This document shows positions 1 to 8,427 of a stretch of 64,000 nt of DNA, in pieces. Position 1 is the first letter of the stretch, and each line of letters begins with the position of its first letter. A model generated the notes under the pieces. It was given only the letters and a program-made list of their open reading frames with translations. It was not told the origin of the DNA and made no database searches. The DNA is from Ruegeria profundi. Its GTDB lineage: Bacteria > Pseudomonadota > Alphaproteobacteria > Rhodobacterales > Rhodobacteraceae. Both the position numbers and the translations under genes were made by a program. The stretch lies in the NCBI RefSeq assembly GCF_001507545.1, contig NZ_LQBP01000004.1:310001-374000 (forward strand), written 5' to 3'.

Positions 1-2
1 GA

Positions 3-761
3 GGATACTGGCCGGGAAACACCGAGAAAGGGTTGACCAACCACCAGTCCACCGTCTTTCTGTTCGATCCCGACACTGGGCGGCTGTCAGCGCTGGTTGG
101 GGGCAACTACCTGACTGCTGTCCGCACTGCGGCGTCTGCGGCCGTGTCCATCGCCCATTTGGCCCGCAGAGACTCCAAAGTGCTGGGGATGGTCGGCGCG
201 GGCCATCAATCCACGTTCCAGCTTCGGGCCGCCGCCGAGCATCGTGACTTTGAAAAGGTTGTCGCCTGGAACCCCCACCCCGAAATGCTGCCGCGTCTGG
301 AAGGCGTCGCGCATGAGGTCGGACTGGAGTTTCAGGCCGTCACCCAAGAAGAGCTTGGCGCGCAGGCAGATGTCATCATTACGATCACCTCGGCTTTTGA
401 ACCCTTGTTGATGAAGGACTGGATCAAACCCGGCACCCATCTGGCATGTATGGGCACCGATACGAAGGGCAAGCAAGAGGTCGATGCCATGCTGGTGGCC
501 CATGCCACCGTATTCACCGATGAGGTAGCGCAATCGATTACCATCGGAGAGACGCAGCACGCTGTCGCCGACGGTCAGCTGACCAAAGACCAGATTACCC
601 CGATCGGAGCCGTTATCAACGGCGACCACCCGGGGCGTGGGTCAGACGAAGAGATCACCCTCTTCGACGGCACCGGAGTCGGACTGCAAGACCTCGCCGT
701 CGCATCAGTTGCCGCAAAACTCGCGGACAAAGCCGGGTTGGCAGGCCGGGCAACTCTGTAA
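3..761 (+). CDS. Ornithine cyclodeaminase / mu-crystallin family protein (5' end cut by window)
   Basis: The reading frame is open from the left edge, so the true start lies outside the window. The visible part is the NAD(P)-binding half of the ornithine cyclodeaminase/mu-crystallin fold: a PGN stretch, then THQ-like and LFD segments, LTAVRTAAASA-like residues, and the dinucleotide-binding glycine motif GMVGAGHQS. Family members deaminate ornithine to proline, reduce cyclic imines, or act in ectoine and opine metabolism; the substrate cannot be told from sequence. The gene ends just before a strong hairpin shared with the convergent suhB gene. Family call firm, substrate unknown. Confidence 0.85.
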   Translation, partial: GYWPGNTEKGLTNHQSTVFLFDPDTGRLSALVGGNYLTAVRTAASAAVSIAHLARRDSKVLGMVGAGHQSTFQLRAAAEHRDFEKVVAWNPHPEMLPRLEGVAHEVGLEFQAVTQEELGAQADVIITITSAFEPLLMKDWIKPGTHLACMGTDTKGKQEVDAMLVAHATVFTDEVAQSITIGETQHAVADGQLTKDQITPIGAVINGDHPGRGSDEEITLFDGTGVGLQDLAVASVAAKLADKAGLAGRATL

Positions 762-771
762 AGCGAATCCC

Positions 772-805
772 GAAACAAAAAAGCGCGCCTTAATCGGGCG
801 CGCTT
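772..805 (-). terminator. Rho-independent terminator, mainly for suhB
   Basis: A perfect 9-bp GC-rich stem (781-789 with 797-805) has a 7-nt loop. On the minus strand it is followed by a run of six T, the classic intrinsic terminator layout for suhB. On the plus strand it is followed by GCTTT, so it may also stop the cyclodeaminase transcript. Confidence 0.8.
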
Positions 806-827
806 GCTTTACGGGAATAAGCGATGG

Positions 828-1613
828 TCAGCCGCGGATTACTTTGGCGAATTGGTCAAAGATCGGCTCGTTCGAACAGATCACCTCACCATCATCAATC
901 ACGCTTCCTTCCGGATTTAAGGCCTGAACAAGGCCACCGGCTTCCTTCACGATGATGATCCCGGCGGCCAAATCCCATGCGTTCAGGCGACGCTCCCAAA
1001 AGCCTTCATAGCGGCCCGCAGCCACGTAGGCCATGTCCAGCGCCGCAGCGCCCCAGCGGCGTACACCGGCACAAACCGGCATCAAACGTGCAAGGTCCTG
1101 AAGAGTGGCAGGCAGGTCCGAACGGCCACCAAAAGGCAGACCGGTCGAGAAAATGGACTCGATCATGCGGTGACGGCCCGAGACGCGAATGCGGGTGTCA
1201 TTCATCCACGCGCCCTCGCCTTTTTCGGCAAAGAACATCTCATCCTTGGCGGCGTCATAGATCACGCCAGCCACGATCTTACCCTTGTGCTCCAATGCGA
1301 TAGAGATCGCCCAATGCGGAAGGCCGTGCAGGAAGTTCGTCGTGCCATCCAACGGATCAACGATCCAGCGGCGGGTTGGGTCCTCGCCATCGATTTCGCC
1401 GCCCTCTTCGGCCAGCCAGCCGTAAGTCGGGCGCGCACCAAGCAATTCCTCTTTCAGGATCGCCTCGGCGGCAATATCGGCCTTTGAAACAAAGTCACCC
1501 GCACCTTTCATCGACACCTGAAGGTTCTCGACTTCACGAAAATCCTTGACCAAAGAACGCCCCGCCTTGCGCGCGGCTTTGATCATGATGTTGAGGTTTG
1601 CACTGCCAACCAT
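828..1613 (-). CDS. suhB: Inositol-1-monophosphatase family protein
   Basis: This 261-residue protein belongs to the Mg-dependent inositol monophosphatase/SuhB family, which hydrolyses inositol-1-phosphate or related sugar phosphates in the cytoplasm. Signature features are the metal-binding Glu pair in LAEEGG (about 69-70), the WIVDPLDGTTNF motif (about 83-94) with two metal Asp, and a C-terminal AWDLAAG segment with the last metal Asp. The N-terminus GSANLNIMIKAARKAGRS is typical for Rhodobacteraceae SuhB and supports the start. E. coli SuhB also works in rRNA antitermination; whether this one does cannot be seen. It stands alone, with a strong terminator downstream. Confidence 0.93.
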   Translation of the reverse strand: MVGSANLNIMIKAARKAGRSLVKDFREVENLQVSMKGAGDFVSKADIAAEAILKEELLGARPTYGWLAEEGGEIDGEDPTRRWIVDPLDGTTNFLHGLPHWAISIALEHKGKIVAGVIYDAAKDEMFFAEKGEGAWMNDTRIRVSGRHRMIESIFSTGLPFGGRSDLPATLQDLARLMPVCAGVRRWGAAALDMAYVAAGRYEGFWERRLNAWDLAAGIIIVKEAGGLVQALNPEGSVIDDGEVICSNEPIFDQFAKVIRG

Positions 1614-1709
1614 TGTCCAAAGGCTCCTGTCCGGTCAAACCGCGCGTATACTGGGGCAATGCGACCTTGCCAAGAGGAATGATGCGCATAGCTGACCGGC
1701 GTTTGGCGC

Positions 1710-2615
1710 CTACTGCGCTTGCAGCTTGCGCGCCTCGCTACCGGCCAATTCGATCAGCTCTTGCACGTAGGGTTTTTCAAGGTCTTCAGTACGCACTGCT
1801 GCGTACAGCCTGCGGGTGATTCCGTTCTTGGTCAGCGGTCGCGTGACATAGTCGGAATTGTACTTGACCTCACGCACTACCCAATCAGGCAAGACTGATA
1901 CACCACGGTTTGACGCGACCAGCAACAGGATCACCGCAGTCAGTTCGACTTGACGGATCGCTGCAGGCTCAACCCGAGCGGGGATCAGCAACTGGCTGAA
2001 CACATCTAGACGTGTACGCTCGACCGGATAGGTGATCAAAGTCTGGCCGCGGAAATCATCAGCATCAATGTACTTTTTCTGCGCCAGCTTATGTGACGAG
2101 GCGGCAACAAAAACCGCTTCGTAATCAAACAGTTCAATGAACTCGACACCCGGCAGACTTTCAGGGTCGGATGAGATGACAAGGTCAACCTCTTCTTTTT
2201 GCAATGCAGGCAGCGCGTCAAATGCAAGGCCGGGACGGATATCAACGTCCACATCCCCCCAGGATTTCCGGAAAGCCTCTAGCACGGGGAACAACCATTC
2301 GAAACAGGCGTGACACTCGATAGCAATGTGCATGCGACCGGTACGACCATCCCGAAGGGACGAAAATTCCTGTTGCGTCGCCTCGACTTGCGGCAAAATC
2401 TGCTCGGCCAAACGCAACAGCCGCAACCCTGCCGCTGACAGCTTCATCGGTTTGGACCGGCGCAGGAACAGCTCGACTCCGGCCTGATCCTCCAGCCCCT
2501 TGATCTGATGGCTCAGCGCGGATTGGGTGATGTTCAACTGATCCGCCGCACGGGCCAGGCCACCGCATTCATGGATGGCCTTGATCGTACGCAGGTGCCG
2601 GAATTCAATGTGCAT
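1710..2615 (-). CDS. metR: LysR-type regulator, MetR-like
   Basis: A LysR-family activator of about 301 residues with an N-terminal winged HTH (QSALSHQIKGLE) and a substrate-binding-like domain. It resembles E. coli MetR along its length: the AIECHACFEWL, FDYE, YPVERTRLDVF and RRLYAAVR segments all have clear MetR counterparts. MetR uses homocysteine as co-effector and activates methionine-pathway genes. It is divergent from metF, the expected arrangement, with a dyad in the shared intergenic region. The ATG at 2615 is preferred because the protein then begins MHIEFRHLRTI as in MetR; an ATG at 2630 would add five residues. Confidence 0.9.
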   Translation of the reverse strand: MHIEFRHLRTIKAIHECGGLARAADQLNITQSALSHQIKGLEDQAGVELFLRRSKPMKLSAAGLRLLRLAEQILPQVEATQQEFSSLRDGRTGRMHIAIECHACFEWLFPVLEAFRKSWGDVDVDIRPGLAFDALPALQKEEVDLVISSDPESLPGVEFIELFDYEAVFVAASSHKLAQKKYIDADDFRGQTLITYPVERTRLDVFSQLLIPARVEPAAIRQVELTAVILLLVASNRGVSVLPDWVVREVKYNSDYVTRPLTKNGITRRLYAAVRTEDLEKPYVQELIELAGSEARKLQAQ

Positions 2616-2637
2616 TGAAGTAAGACTCATGTTGTTC

Positions 2638-2670
2638 TTGAGTAATATGAGTTTGTCTCACAATGCTCAA
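2638..2670. promoter_or_regulatory. Nested dyad, probable MetR operator
   Basis: Between the divergent metR and metF starts lie two inverted repeats with the same centre (2654): an inner TGAG-N5-CTCA at 2648-2660 and an outer TTGAG/CTCAA at 2638-2642 and 2666-2670. The inner half resembles the TGAA-N5-TTCA MetR box of enterobacteria with one change per arm. Location and symmetry suggest a MetR binding site; this is inference. Confidence 0.55.
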
Positions 2671-2709
2671 ACTGGCACAAGGGGTACAGATTGGACCTGT
2701 GAGGCAGAC

Positions 2710-3576
2710 ATGACGAAACCAGAAATTTCATTCGAGTTTTTCCCGCCGCAAACGCTCGAGGCCTCATTCCGCCTGTGGGATACCGTTCAGACATTGGCTC
2801 CGCTTGAGCCGCGCTTTGTGTCTGTCACCTACGGCGCTGGTGGTACGACCCGCGAACTGACCCGCGATGCTGTGTCCACCTTGCACAAATCTTCCGGCCT
2901 GCCGGTGGCCGCGCACCTGACCTGTGTTGATGCCTCGCGCCAGGAAACGCTGGAGATCGCAGATACTTTTGCGGCCGCCGGCGTGCAGGATATCGTTGCG
3001 TTGCGTGGTGATCCCCCAAAAGGTCAGGACCAGTTCGTGCCACATCCCGACGGGTTTGCGCATTCGGTCGAACTGATCGAAGCTCTGGCCGACACCGGGA
3101 AGTTCAACATACGAGTCGGCGCTTATCCCGACCGGCACCCCGAGGCGCAGGATTTCGCCGCTGATATCGACTGGCTCAAAGCCAAGTTCGATGCGGGTGC
3201 CGACGAAGCCCTGACCCAGTTCTTTTTTGAAGCCGAGACTTTTTTCCGCTTTCGCGACGCGTGCGAAAAGGCCGGAATCGACAAACCCATCGTGCCCGGC
3301 ATCCTGCCCATCGAAAACTGGAAAGGGGCCCGCAACTTTGCCCGCCGCTGCGGGGCGCATATTCCGGCCTGGATTGAGAATGCTTTTGACAAGGCACTTC
3401 GTGATGATCGCGAAGACCTGCTGGCTACTGCCTTGTGCACCGAACTATGCTCGGATTTGATCGAGGGCGGCGTGGACAAGTTGCACTTCTACACCCTGAA
3501 TCGACCAGAACTTACGCGTGACGTCTGCTTTGCCCTGGGCATTACGCCTAGGGCCGCCTTGCAGAACGTCGCCTGA
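2710..3576 (+). CDS. metF: Methylenetetrahydrofolate reductase
   Basis: This 288-residue FAD-dependent TIM-barrel enzyme reduces 5,10-methylene-THF to 5-methyl-THF, supplying methyl groups for methionine synthesis. The N-terminal SFEFFPPQ motif, LTCVDASR, ALRGDPPKG and FFEAETFFRF segments are diagnostic. The ATG at 2710 is chosen because it places SFEFFPP at residues 7-13 as in the family; a GAGGCAG stretch lies just upstream. It is divergent from metR and probably controlled by it. The open frame extends upstream across the operator region, but that extension has no family counterpart. Confidence 0.95.
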   Translation: MTKPEISFEFFPPQTLEASFRLWDTVQTLAPLEPRFVSVTYGAGGTTRELTRDAVSTLHKSSGLPVAAHLTCVDASRQETLEIADTFAAAGVQDIVALRGDPPKGQDQFVPHPDGFAHSVELIEALADTGKFNIRVGAYPDRHPEAQDFAADIDWLKAKFDAGADEALTQFFFEAETFFRFRDACEKAGIDKPIVPGILPIENWKGARNFARRCGAHIPAWIENAFDKALRDDREDLLATALCTELCSDLIEGGVDKLHFYTLNRPELTRDVCFALGITPRAALQNVA

Positions 3577-3792
3577 GGCAATCCCCTGTTGGTCACTTTG
3601 CCCGGAACCCATTGAGCTTCTGGGCTTTTCGCGGCGTCTCACATCATTCTCTCGCACCATGAATATGTAAACAATCCCCAAAACCAAACAGTTACTGTCC
3701 CCGTGGGGAGGATAAAAATTCGCTAAAGTTTGACAAATTCAAAGGCCTCCGCACACTGAGGGTGTTGTATTTGTTTAACGAGTTATTTGGGT

Positions 3793-4446
3793 ATGGAGCC
3801 TGTTGAAAAAATTAATGCCCGCGCTGACGCGCTTGGGGCACTTGGACTGGACCAGACCGCCGGATCCGATGATATCCGGGACGCCTGGCGACACATAGCC
3901 TTTCATGCACATCCCGATCACAAGAATGGCGACTGCACGCATTTTGCCCGCGCCAAGGAAGCCTATGATTTCTTGCGCCGCGAAGGCCTGACAACCAAAG
4001 GCCCGACCACCGGCAAACCGCGTCGCCCAAAGCTGCGCAAGCGTGTGATTGAGCTGGAGAGCGCAGATATCGACGCCTGCCGCGTGTTGTTGAACACAGC
4101 TTTGGCGCACAGTTCAGATCAATCTGACGTGGCGTCGCCCACGCAAAACGAAACGGGCTCGGACCATGTTCCGGAAGCCGTGGGATTTTATGGCCGACAT
4201 TTGACATATTTCGTTCCCACGCCTGTCTGTGAAGGATCGAACCGGGTGGCGTTGCCGACCTCTTTCCTGGCCTCGGCACGGCGCACGGAAACCGAAGTAC
4301 TGAGCTTTCAGGCCAAAGATGCGGGCGCGGGCGAGGTCGTGGTGCCCGAAGCGATTATCACGTCCAAATTTCCGGGCGCAAAAAGCGTCCGCATAAAATT
4401 CGACGCGGATCAACAGATGCGAGACGATTTCTGGTTGCCGAACTGA
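3793..4446 (+). CDS. J-domain protein of unknown role
   Basis: A protein of about 217 residues with an N-terminal J domain: helix II DAWRHIAFHAH followed by the invariant HPD tripeptide at residues 40-42, then FARAKEAYDFLR. J domains recruit Hsp70 (DnaK). The rest lacks the Gly/Phe-rich, zinc-finger and client-binding domains of DnaJ; it has a basic linker (KPRRPKLRKR) and an unrecognised C-terminal domain of about 120 residues. It stands alone, with a terminator downstream. A specialised co-chaperone is likely but the client is unknown. The ATG at 3793 is preferred over an upstream TTG. Confidence 0.75.
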   Translation: MEPVEKINARADALGALGLDQTAGSDDIRDAWRHIAFHAHPDHKNGDCTHFARAKEAYDFLRREGLTTKGPTTGKPRRPKLRKRVIELESADIDACRVLLNTALAHSSDQSDVASPTQNETGSDHVPEAVGFYGRHLTYFVPTPVCEGSNRVALPTSFLASARRTETEVLSFQAKDAGAGEVVVPEAIITSKFPGAKSVRIKFDADQQMRDDFWLPN

Positions 4447-4452
4447 ATCGAA

Positions 4453-4479
4453 AAACCCGGCCAAGAGACGGCCGGGTTT
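4453..4479. terminator. Bidirectional terminator
   Basis: A 10-bp perfect stem (4453-4462 with 4470-4479) with a 7-nt loop sits between two convergent genes, with short A and T stretches within the arms. It can serve both the J-domain gene and the YHS gene. Confidence 0.7.
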
Positions 4480-4498
4480 ATCCTTCGCAAAGCCCCAA

Positions 4499-5017
4499 TT
4501 AGTTCGAAACTGGGCCTTCGGACGTAAATTTTGGGATAACCCTGGTCGATGCTGCATCACCTTCGAGTCCCGGCCAATTGCCTTCGGCAATGTTGATATT
4601 TCCGGGGACATCTTCTTCCCAGAAACCAACAACAACATCTGTGATATTTAGATAAAGTTTATCGTCAACGATCCGCCACAGGTTCGGATTTGCCGGAACC
4701 TTGCCTCCTTTTGATACGCCATATGCGCAGTGGCCATCATATTGGGGAGCGTAGTAAGCTGGATTTGCAAGGAATTTATCGCGGTTTTCCTCGGTCGCGA
4801 ACGCCCATGTCGCACCATTGTATTCCGCAGTGATATCGGCATGGCCGCGCACGGCCTCGGGCTGAGACTGACCGACAGGTGCCTGATCAAGGCTGCGATA
4901 GGCCACAACATCATATCCCGAAACAGCAAAGCCGGTGCCATCCACATATTGATCACCGGCAAATGCCGGAACGGCAAGGGTCAGAGCAGTCGCTAGGGTC
5001 AGGGCGAAGCGTTTCAT
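4499..5017 (-). CDS. Secreted YHS-domain protein
   Basis: A 172-residue exported protein. It begins with a signal peptide (MKRFALTLATALTLAVPAFA, cleavage after AFA). The mature part carries a YHS-like segment (YVDGTGFAVSGYDVVAY, YNGATWAFATEENRDKFLANP, HCAYGVSKG), a domain often linked to metal handling in copper enzymes and transporters. Secreted single-domain YHS proteins like this are frequent in Rhodobacteraceae; their function is not established. The start at 5017 is chosen because AAGGA lies at the right distance and it yields a proper signal peptide; a longer frame to 5050 does not. Confidence 0.82.
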   Translation of the reverse strand: MKRFALTLATALTLAVPAFAGDQYVDGTGFAVSGYDVVAYRSLDQAPVGQSQPEAVRGHADITAEYNGATWAFATEENRDKFLANPAYYAPQYDGHCAYGVSKGGKVPANPNLWRIVDDKLYLNITDVVVGFWEEDVPGNINIAEGNWPGLEGDAASTRVIPKFTSEGPVSN

Positions 5018-5248
5018 GCAGTTAATCCTTTTATCCACTAGAGTTGGCATCTGTTGAAAGGATACGCCTTTTTATTCTTTTGGGCAGTCCCGCTCGCGCC
5101 GGTGTGACCGCTAAAGAGGAAACGTTAGGCCTGCGCACCCAAATGTTACAAAACTAACCGAGCGTCCGGGGTTGGACTCGGGGCGTTGCAATATTAGCTG
5201 TTTGGCTTGACTGACCTGTAAACCGAACTTTGCTGAGAAAGAGACCAT

Positions 5249-6127
5249 ATGACCGACCAATCCCAGTATGACCCCCCCAAAGTCTGGACATGGGACAGTG
5301 AAAGCGGCGGGCAATTTGCCAATATCAACCGTCCCATTGCTGGTGCCACCCACGATAAGGACCTGCCGGTCGGAAAACACCCACTGCAGCTCTACTCTCT
5401 GGCGACCCCCAATGGCGTCAAAGTGACCGTGATGCTTGAGGAGTTGCTGGCACTGGGGCACGAAGGCGCAGAATATGATGCCTGGCTGATCAAAATCGGT
5501 GACGGTGATCAGTTCAGTTCGGGTTTTGTCGGGGCCAACCCGAACTCGAAAATTCCTGCACTATGGGACCGTTCAGGCGACACGCCTGTCCGTGTGTTTG
5601 AAAGCGCATCGATTCTCTTCCATCTGGCTGAGAAATTTGGCGCTTTCCTTCCGGAATCCGGACCTGAGCGCACAGAAGTCATGAATTGGGTATTCTGGCA
5701 AATGGGCAGCGCGCCTTACCTTGGTGGCGGGTTTGGTCATTTCTACGCCTATGCCCCAGAGAAAATGGAATATCCGATCAACCGCTTCACGATGGAAACC
5801 AAGCGGCAGTTGGATGTGTTGGACCGGCAGTTGGCCGAAAACACTTACGTCGCAGGCGAAGACTATACCATTGCCGACATGGCAATCTGGGCTTGGTATG
5901 GCCAATTGGTTTTGGGTCGCCTCTACAGCGCGGCCGAATTCCTGGACGCTGAATCCTACAAACACGTGATGCGTTGGGCCAAAGCGATCGACGAACGGCC
6001 CGCCGTAAAGCGGGGCCGGATGGTCAACCGCACGTTTGGCGAACCTGAAACCCAACTGCACGAGCGTCACGACGCCAGCGATTTCGAAACCCGTACACAG
6101 GATAAGCTGGAACCCGCCGCAGAATAG
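5249..6127 (+). CDS. yghU: Glutathione S-transferase, YghU type
   Basis: The 292-residue protein matches E. coli YghU from end to end (VWTWDSESGG, NINRPIAG, LPVGKHPLQLYSL, TPNGVKVTVMLEE, NPNSKIPAL, GGGFGHFYAYAPEK, LHERHDASDFET). YghU is a nu-class glutathione transferase with disulfide-bond reductase activity that binds two glutathiones. The N-terminal extension before the thioredoxin-like domain and the long C-terminal tail are both present, so it is full length. It is monocistronic and ends in a terminator. Confidence 0.95.
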   Translation: MTDQSQYDPPKVWTWDSESGGQFANINRPIAGATHDKDLPVGKHPLQLYSLATPNGVKVTVMLEELLALGHEGAEYDAWLIKIGDGDQFSSGFVGANPNSKIPALWDRSGDTPVRVFESASILFHLAEKFGAFLPESGPERTEVMNWVFWQMGSAPYLGGGFGHFYAYAPEKMEYPINRFTMETKRQLDVLDRQLAENTYVAGEDYTIADMAIWAWYGQLVLGRLYSAAEFLDAESYKHVMRWAKAIDERPAVKRGRMVNRTFGEPETQLHERHDASDFETRTQDKLEPAAE

Positions 6128-6135
6128 CGTGAACG

Positions 6136-6167
6136 CCCCGCGGCCAAATGGATCGCGGGGTTTTCTT
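6136..6167 (+). terminator. Rho-independent terminator of the yghU gene
   Basis: A 7-bp GC stem (6136-6142 with 6154-6160) is followed by TTTTCTT. It lies 8 bases after the stop of the glutathione transferase gene, just before the convergent SseB-like gene. Confidence 0.8.
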
Positions 6168-6954
6168 ACTTCAGCACAGGTGGTTTTTCCGGATCACGAC
6201 CCGGAGCAACCTGTTCCACAACGCGCCGCTCAGGCTTTGGCAACTCGAACCGCAGACCAACCCGCGCCAGTGCCGCTGCCGCCGGGTCATGCGGTTTAAA
6301 GAACCCGACATCCATCGCACCCGCCTCGATCCCTGAAAATGTCAGGGCTTCCGAGGCGGCTTTGGCCAAAGCGGGCTCGGCCCCTTCGACCGCGCCGACA
6401 AATCCAAGCAAGTGCCCCGATCCCCCGTCTTCCGCCTTGGTTCCCACCAGAAACGCTGACTCGGCCAGACCAACGGCTGTTGCCAGCTTTGCGTCCAGCG
6501 CCTTTAGCAGGTCTTCCGGCAGGCCAACGGGTGGAAGGAACTGGGCCAAACGCTGTTGAACCTCTTCCGGTGCATGTTCCAATGTAGACGCGAGCCACCC
6601 CAACGCCTCGGCCGGGATCAGCATCGACGACGGCGCGACCTCAAGGTTCAGGCCCAGACCGATCCCCTGCCCCGACAGCATCGACGACAAGACCCGCCCC
6701 GACAGGGCCACATACGGCACGGGTCGTTCGGCGAAACGGGCCAGCCTGTCCTCACGGTCGAAGGCCAAAACAAAGCGGCCATCAGCGACATCGAACAACT
6801 CGGGCGAGATGCTTTCGCCCTGCGCCTCTTCGGTCAGCATCAAAAACAGCTCGCTATCCGCAAGGCGCTCAAAAAAGCGCAAGCGCGCTGCATCGTCTTG
6901 CGGGTTGGCCTCCATGGCGGCATGCGCTGAATCAAGCGCCGTTGTATCAGTCAT
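6166..6954 (-). CDS. SseB-like protein
   Basis: A 262-residue soluble acidic protein with the layout of SseB-family proteins: an N-terminal domain with ELFLMLTEEAQ and FVLAFDREDRLARF segments, then a central domain and a C-terminal domain ending in a Pro-rich tail. The E. coli namesake is an enhancer of serine sensitivity whose mechanism is unclear. Here it overlaps by 8 bases with the upstream uracil-DNA glycosylase-family gene, so the two are probably co-translated. No catalytic motif is visible. Confidence 0.75.
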   Translation of the reverse strand: MTDTTALDSAHAAMEANPQDDAARLRFFERLADSELFLMLTEEAQGESISPELFDVADGRFVLAFDREDRLARFAERPVPYVALSGRVLSSMLSGQGIGLGLNLEVAPSSMLIPAEALGWLASTLEHAPEEVQQRLAQFLPPVGLPEDLLKALDAKLATAVGLAESAFLVGTKAEDGGSGHLLGFVGAVEGAEPALAKAASEALTFSGIEAGAMDVGFFKPHDPAAAALARVGLRFELPKPERRVVEQVAPGRDPEKPPVLK

Positions 6955-7534
6955 TCAAAACCTCTTGAACCCGCGCGCGTAGAACTGGCAGAAGTTCTGC
7001 TTCGAACCACGGGTTTTTCTTCAGCCATGCCGTATTGCGCCAGGATGGATGAGGCAAGGGAAAGACACGCGGCGCATAGTCCCGCCAGCGTTGCACCGTA
7101 TTCGTGACCGACCCTTGAGCACCCATATGAAACTTTTGCGCGTGGCCGCCAACCATTACTGTCAGTGGCACCTCTCCAAGCGTTTGCATAACCCGGTCAT
7201 GCCACGTCTTGCCACAGATGCGCGGCGGGGGCAGGTCAGCTTTTCGTTCGTTATACCCCGGAAAGCAAAAGGCCATCGGAACAATCGACACGCGCGTGCG
7301 GTCATAAAAAATGGTTTCGTCAATCCCCAACCACTCACGCAGGCGGTCGCCCGAAGGATCGGTGAACGGACGCCCCGAGGCATGAACGCGCGCGCCCGGC
7401 GCTTGGCCGGCAATCAGCAAGCGCGCGCCAGAGTTGAACCAGACCACCGGTCGCGGCTCGTGCGCTGTATGCGTGGCGCGGAACTTTTCTGCACATATTT
7501 GGCAGGCCTCTATCTCTTCCTGTAACGAATTCAT
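6947..7534 (-). CDS. Uracil-DNA glycosylase family protein
   Basis: A 195-residue protein of the uracil-DNA glycosylase superfamily. Visible motifs are the N-terminal CQIC pair (residues 11 and 14), the active-site-like GQAPGARVHASGRPFTDPSG stretch, and the DNA-contact motif PHPSWRN near the C-terminus. The first motif resembles family 4/5 enzymes (GQAPG...G.PF), but only part of the iron-sulfur cysteine set is evident. It is close to a class annotated simply as UDG family and may be a repair enzyme of changed specificity. It leads a two-gene unit with the SseB-like gene. Confidence 0.82.
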   Translation of the reverse strand: MNSLQEEIEACQICAEKFRATHTAHEPRPVVWFNSGARLLIAGQAPGARVHASGRPFTDPSGDRLREWLGIDETIFYDRTRVSIVPMAFCFPGYNERKADLPPPRICGKTWHDRVMQTLGEVPLTVMVGGHAQKFHMGAQGSVTNTVQRWRDYAPRVFPLPHPSWRNTAWLKKNPWFEAELLPVLRARVQEVLND

Positions 7535-7767
7535 CAGATCGAAAGACTTCCTGCATCACATGGTTTGACGGTTGAAAGGAAAGATAGTCAACAGACAGCC
7601 AGGGACCAACAGGTTCAAATGTCACAAAAACGAAAAGGCGGCTTTGCTGGACATTGATCATTTGTTTCAAAATTCGACATACTATAGCCAAGACAGACCC
7701 ATAAGGTGGCCGCGCTTACATCAGCCTGAGCGCTAAACCAAACAAACGTCAGAGCAGCAGGCCGAGA

Positions 7768-8427
7768 ATGCTTGAGTTTGAGAATGTCAGTAAGTCCTTC
7801 TGGACCGGGACCCGCCGCAAGGTGATTCTGGACAGGGTTTCGTTTCGGATTGAGCTGGGGCGCTCAATTGGCATTCTCGCGCCAAATGGAACCGGGAAAA
7901 CGACGCTGATCAACATGATGGCCGGACTTGAAAAACCGGATGAGGGCGTGATCAGAAAGAACTGCAGGGTTTCTTTTCCGATGGGGTTTTCGGGCGGTGT
8001 CGCAAAAAAACTCTCGGCCCTAGAAAACGCGCGCTACATCGCCAAAATCTACGGGATGGACCCCGATTATGTCGAAGCCTATTGCAACTGGCTGTGCAAT
8101 CTGGGTGAGTATTTTACCCAACCGCTTGGGACGTATTCAACCGGTATGCGGGCGCGCTTTACCTTTGCGCTGATGCTGGCGCTGGACTTCGATATGTATC
8201 TGATTGACGAAGGCATGCCGGCGTCGACCGATGTCGAATTCAACCAAAAAGCCGGTGACATTCTGAAAGAGCGGCTGCGGACGACGACATTGGTGATCGT
8301 GTCCCACAACCCCAAAGTTCTTGAAAAATTTGCGCAGGAAGCAGCCGTTCTTCTGAATGGCCATCTTTACATGTTCGACACCTTGGAAGAGGCGAAGCAG
8401 CTATATGACTACCAAACCCAAGGCTAA
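7768..8427 (+). CDS. kpsT: Capsule polysaccharide export ABC transporter ATPase, KpsT-like
   Basis: A 219-residue nucleotide-binding subunit of the KpsT/BexA type, which powers export of capsular polysaccharide across the inner membrane. Walker A is near residues 35-46 (APNGTGKTT), the signature is YSTGMRAR (123-130) in place of LSGGQ as in this subfamily, Walker B is LIDEG (145-149), and the switch His is in VSHNP. The gene overlaps the kpsE-like gene by 23 bases, indicating coupling. The permease partner KpsM is neither upstream nor downstream in this window. About 230 bases of non-coding sequence precede it. Confidence 0.88.
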   Translation: MLEFENVSKSFWTGTRRKVILDRVSFRIELGRSIGILAPNGTGKTTLINMMAGLEKPDEGVIRKNCRVSFPMGFSGGVAKKLSALENARYIAKIYGMDPDYVEAYCNWLCNLGEYFTQPLGTYSTGMRARFTFALMLALDFDMYLIDEGMPASTDVEFNQKAGDILKERLRTTTLVIVSHNPKVLEKFAQEAAVLLNGHLYMFDTLEEAKQLYDYQTQG

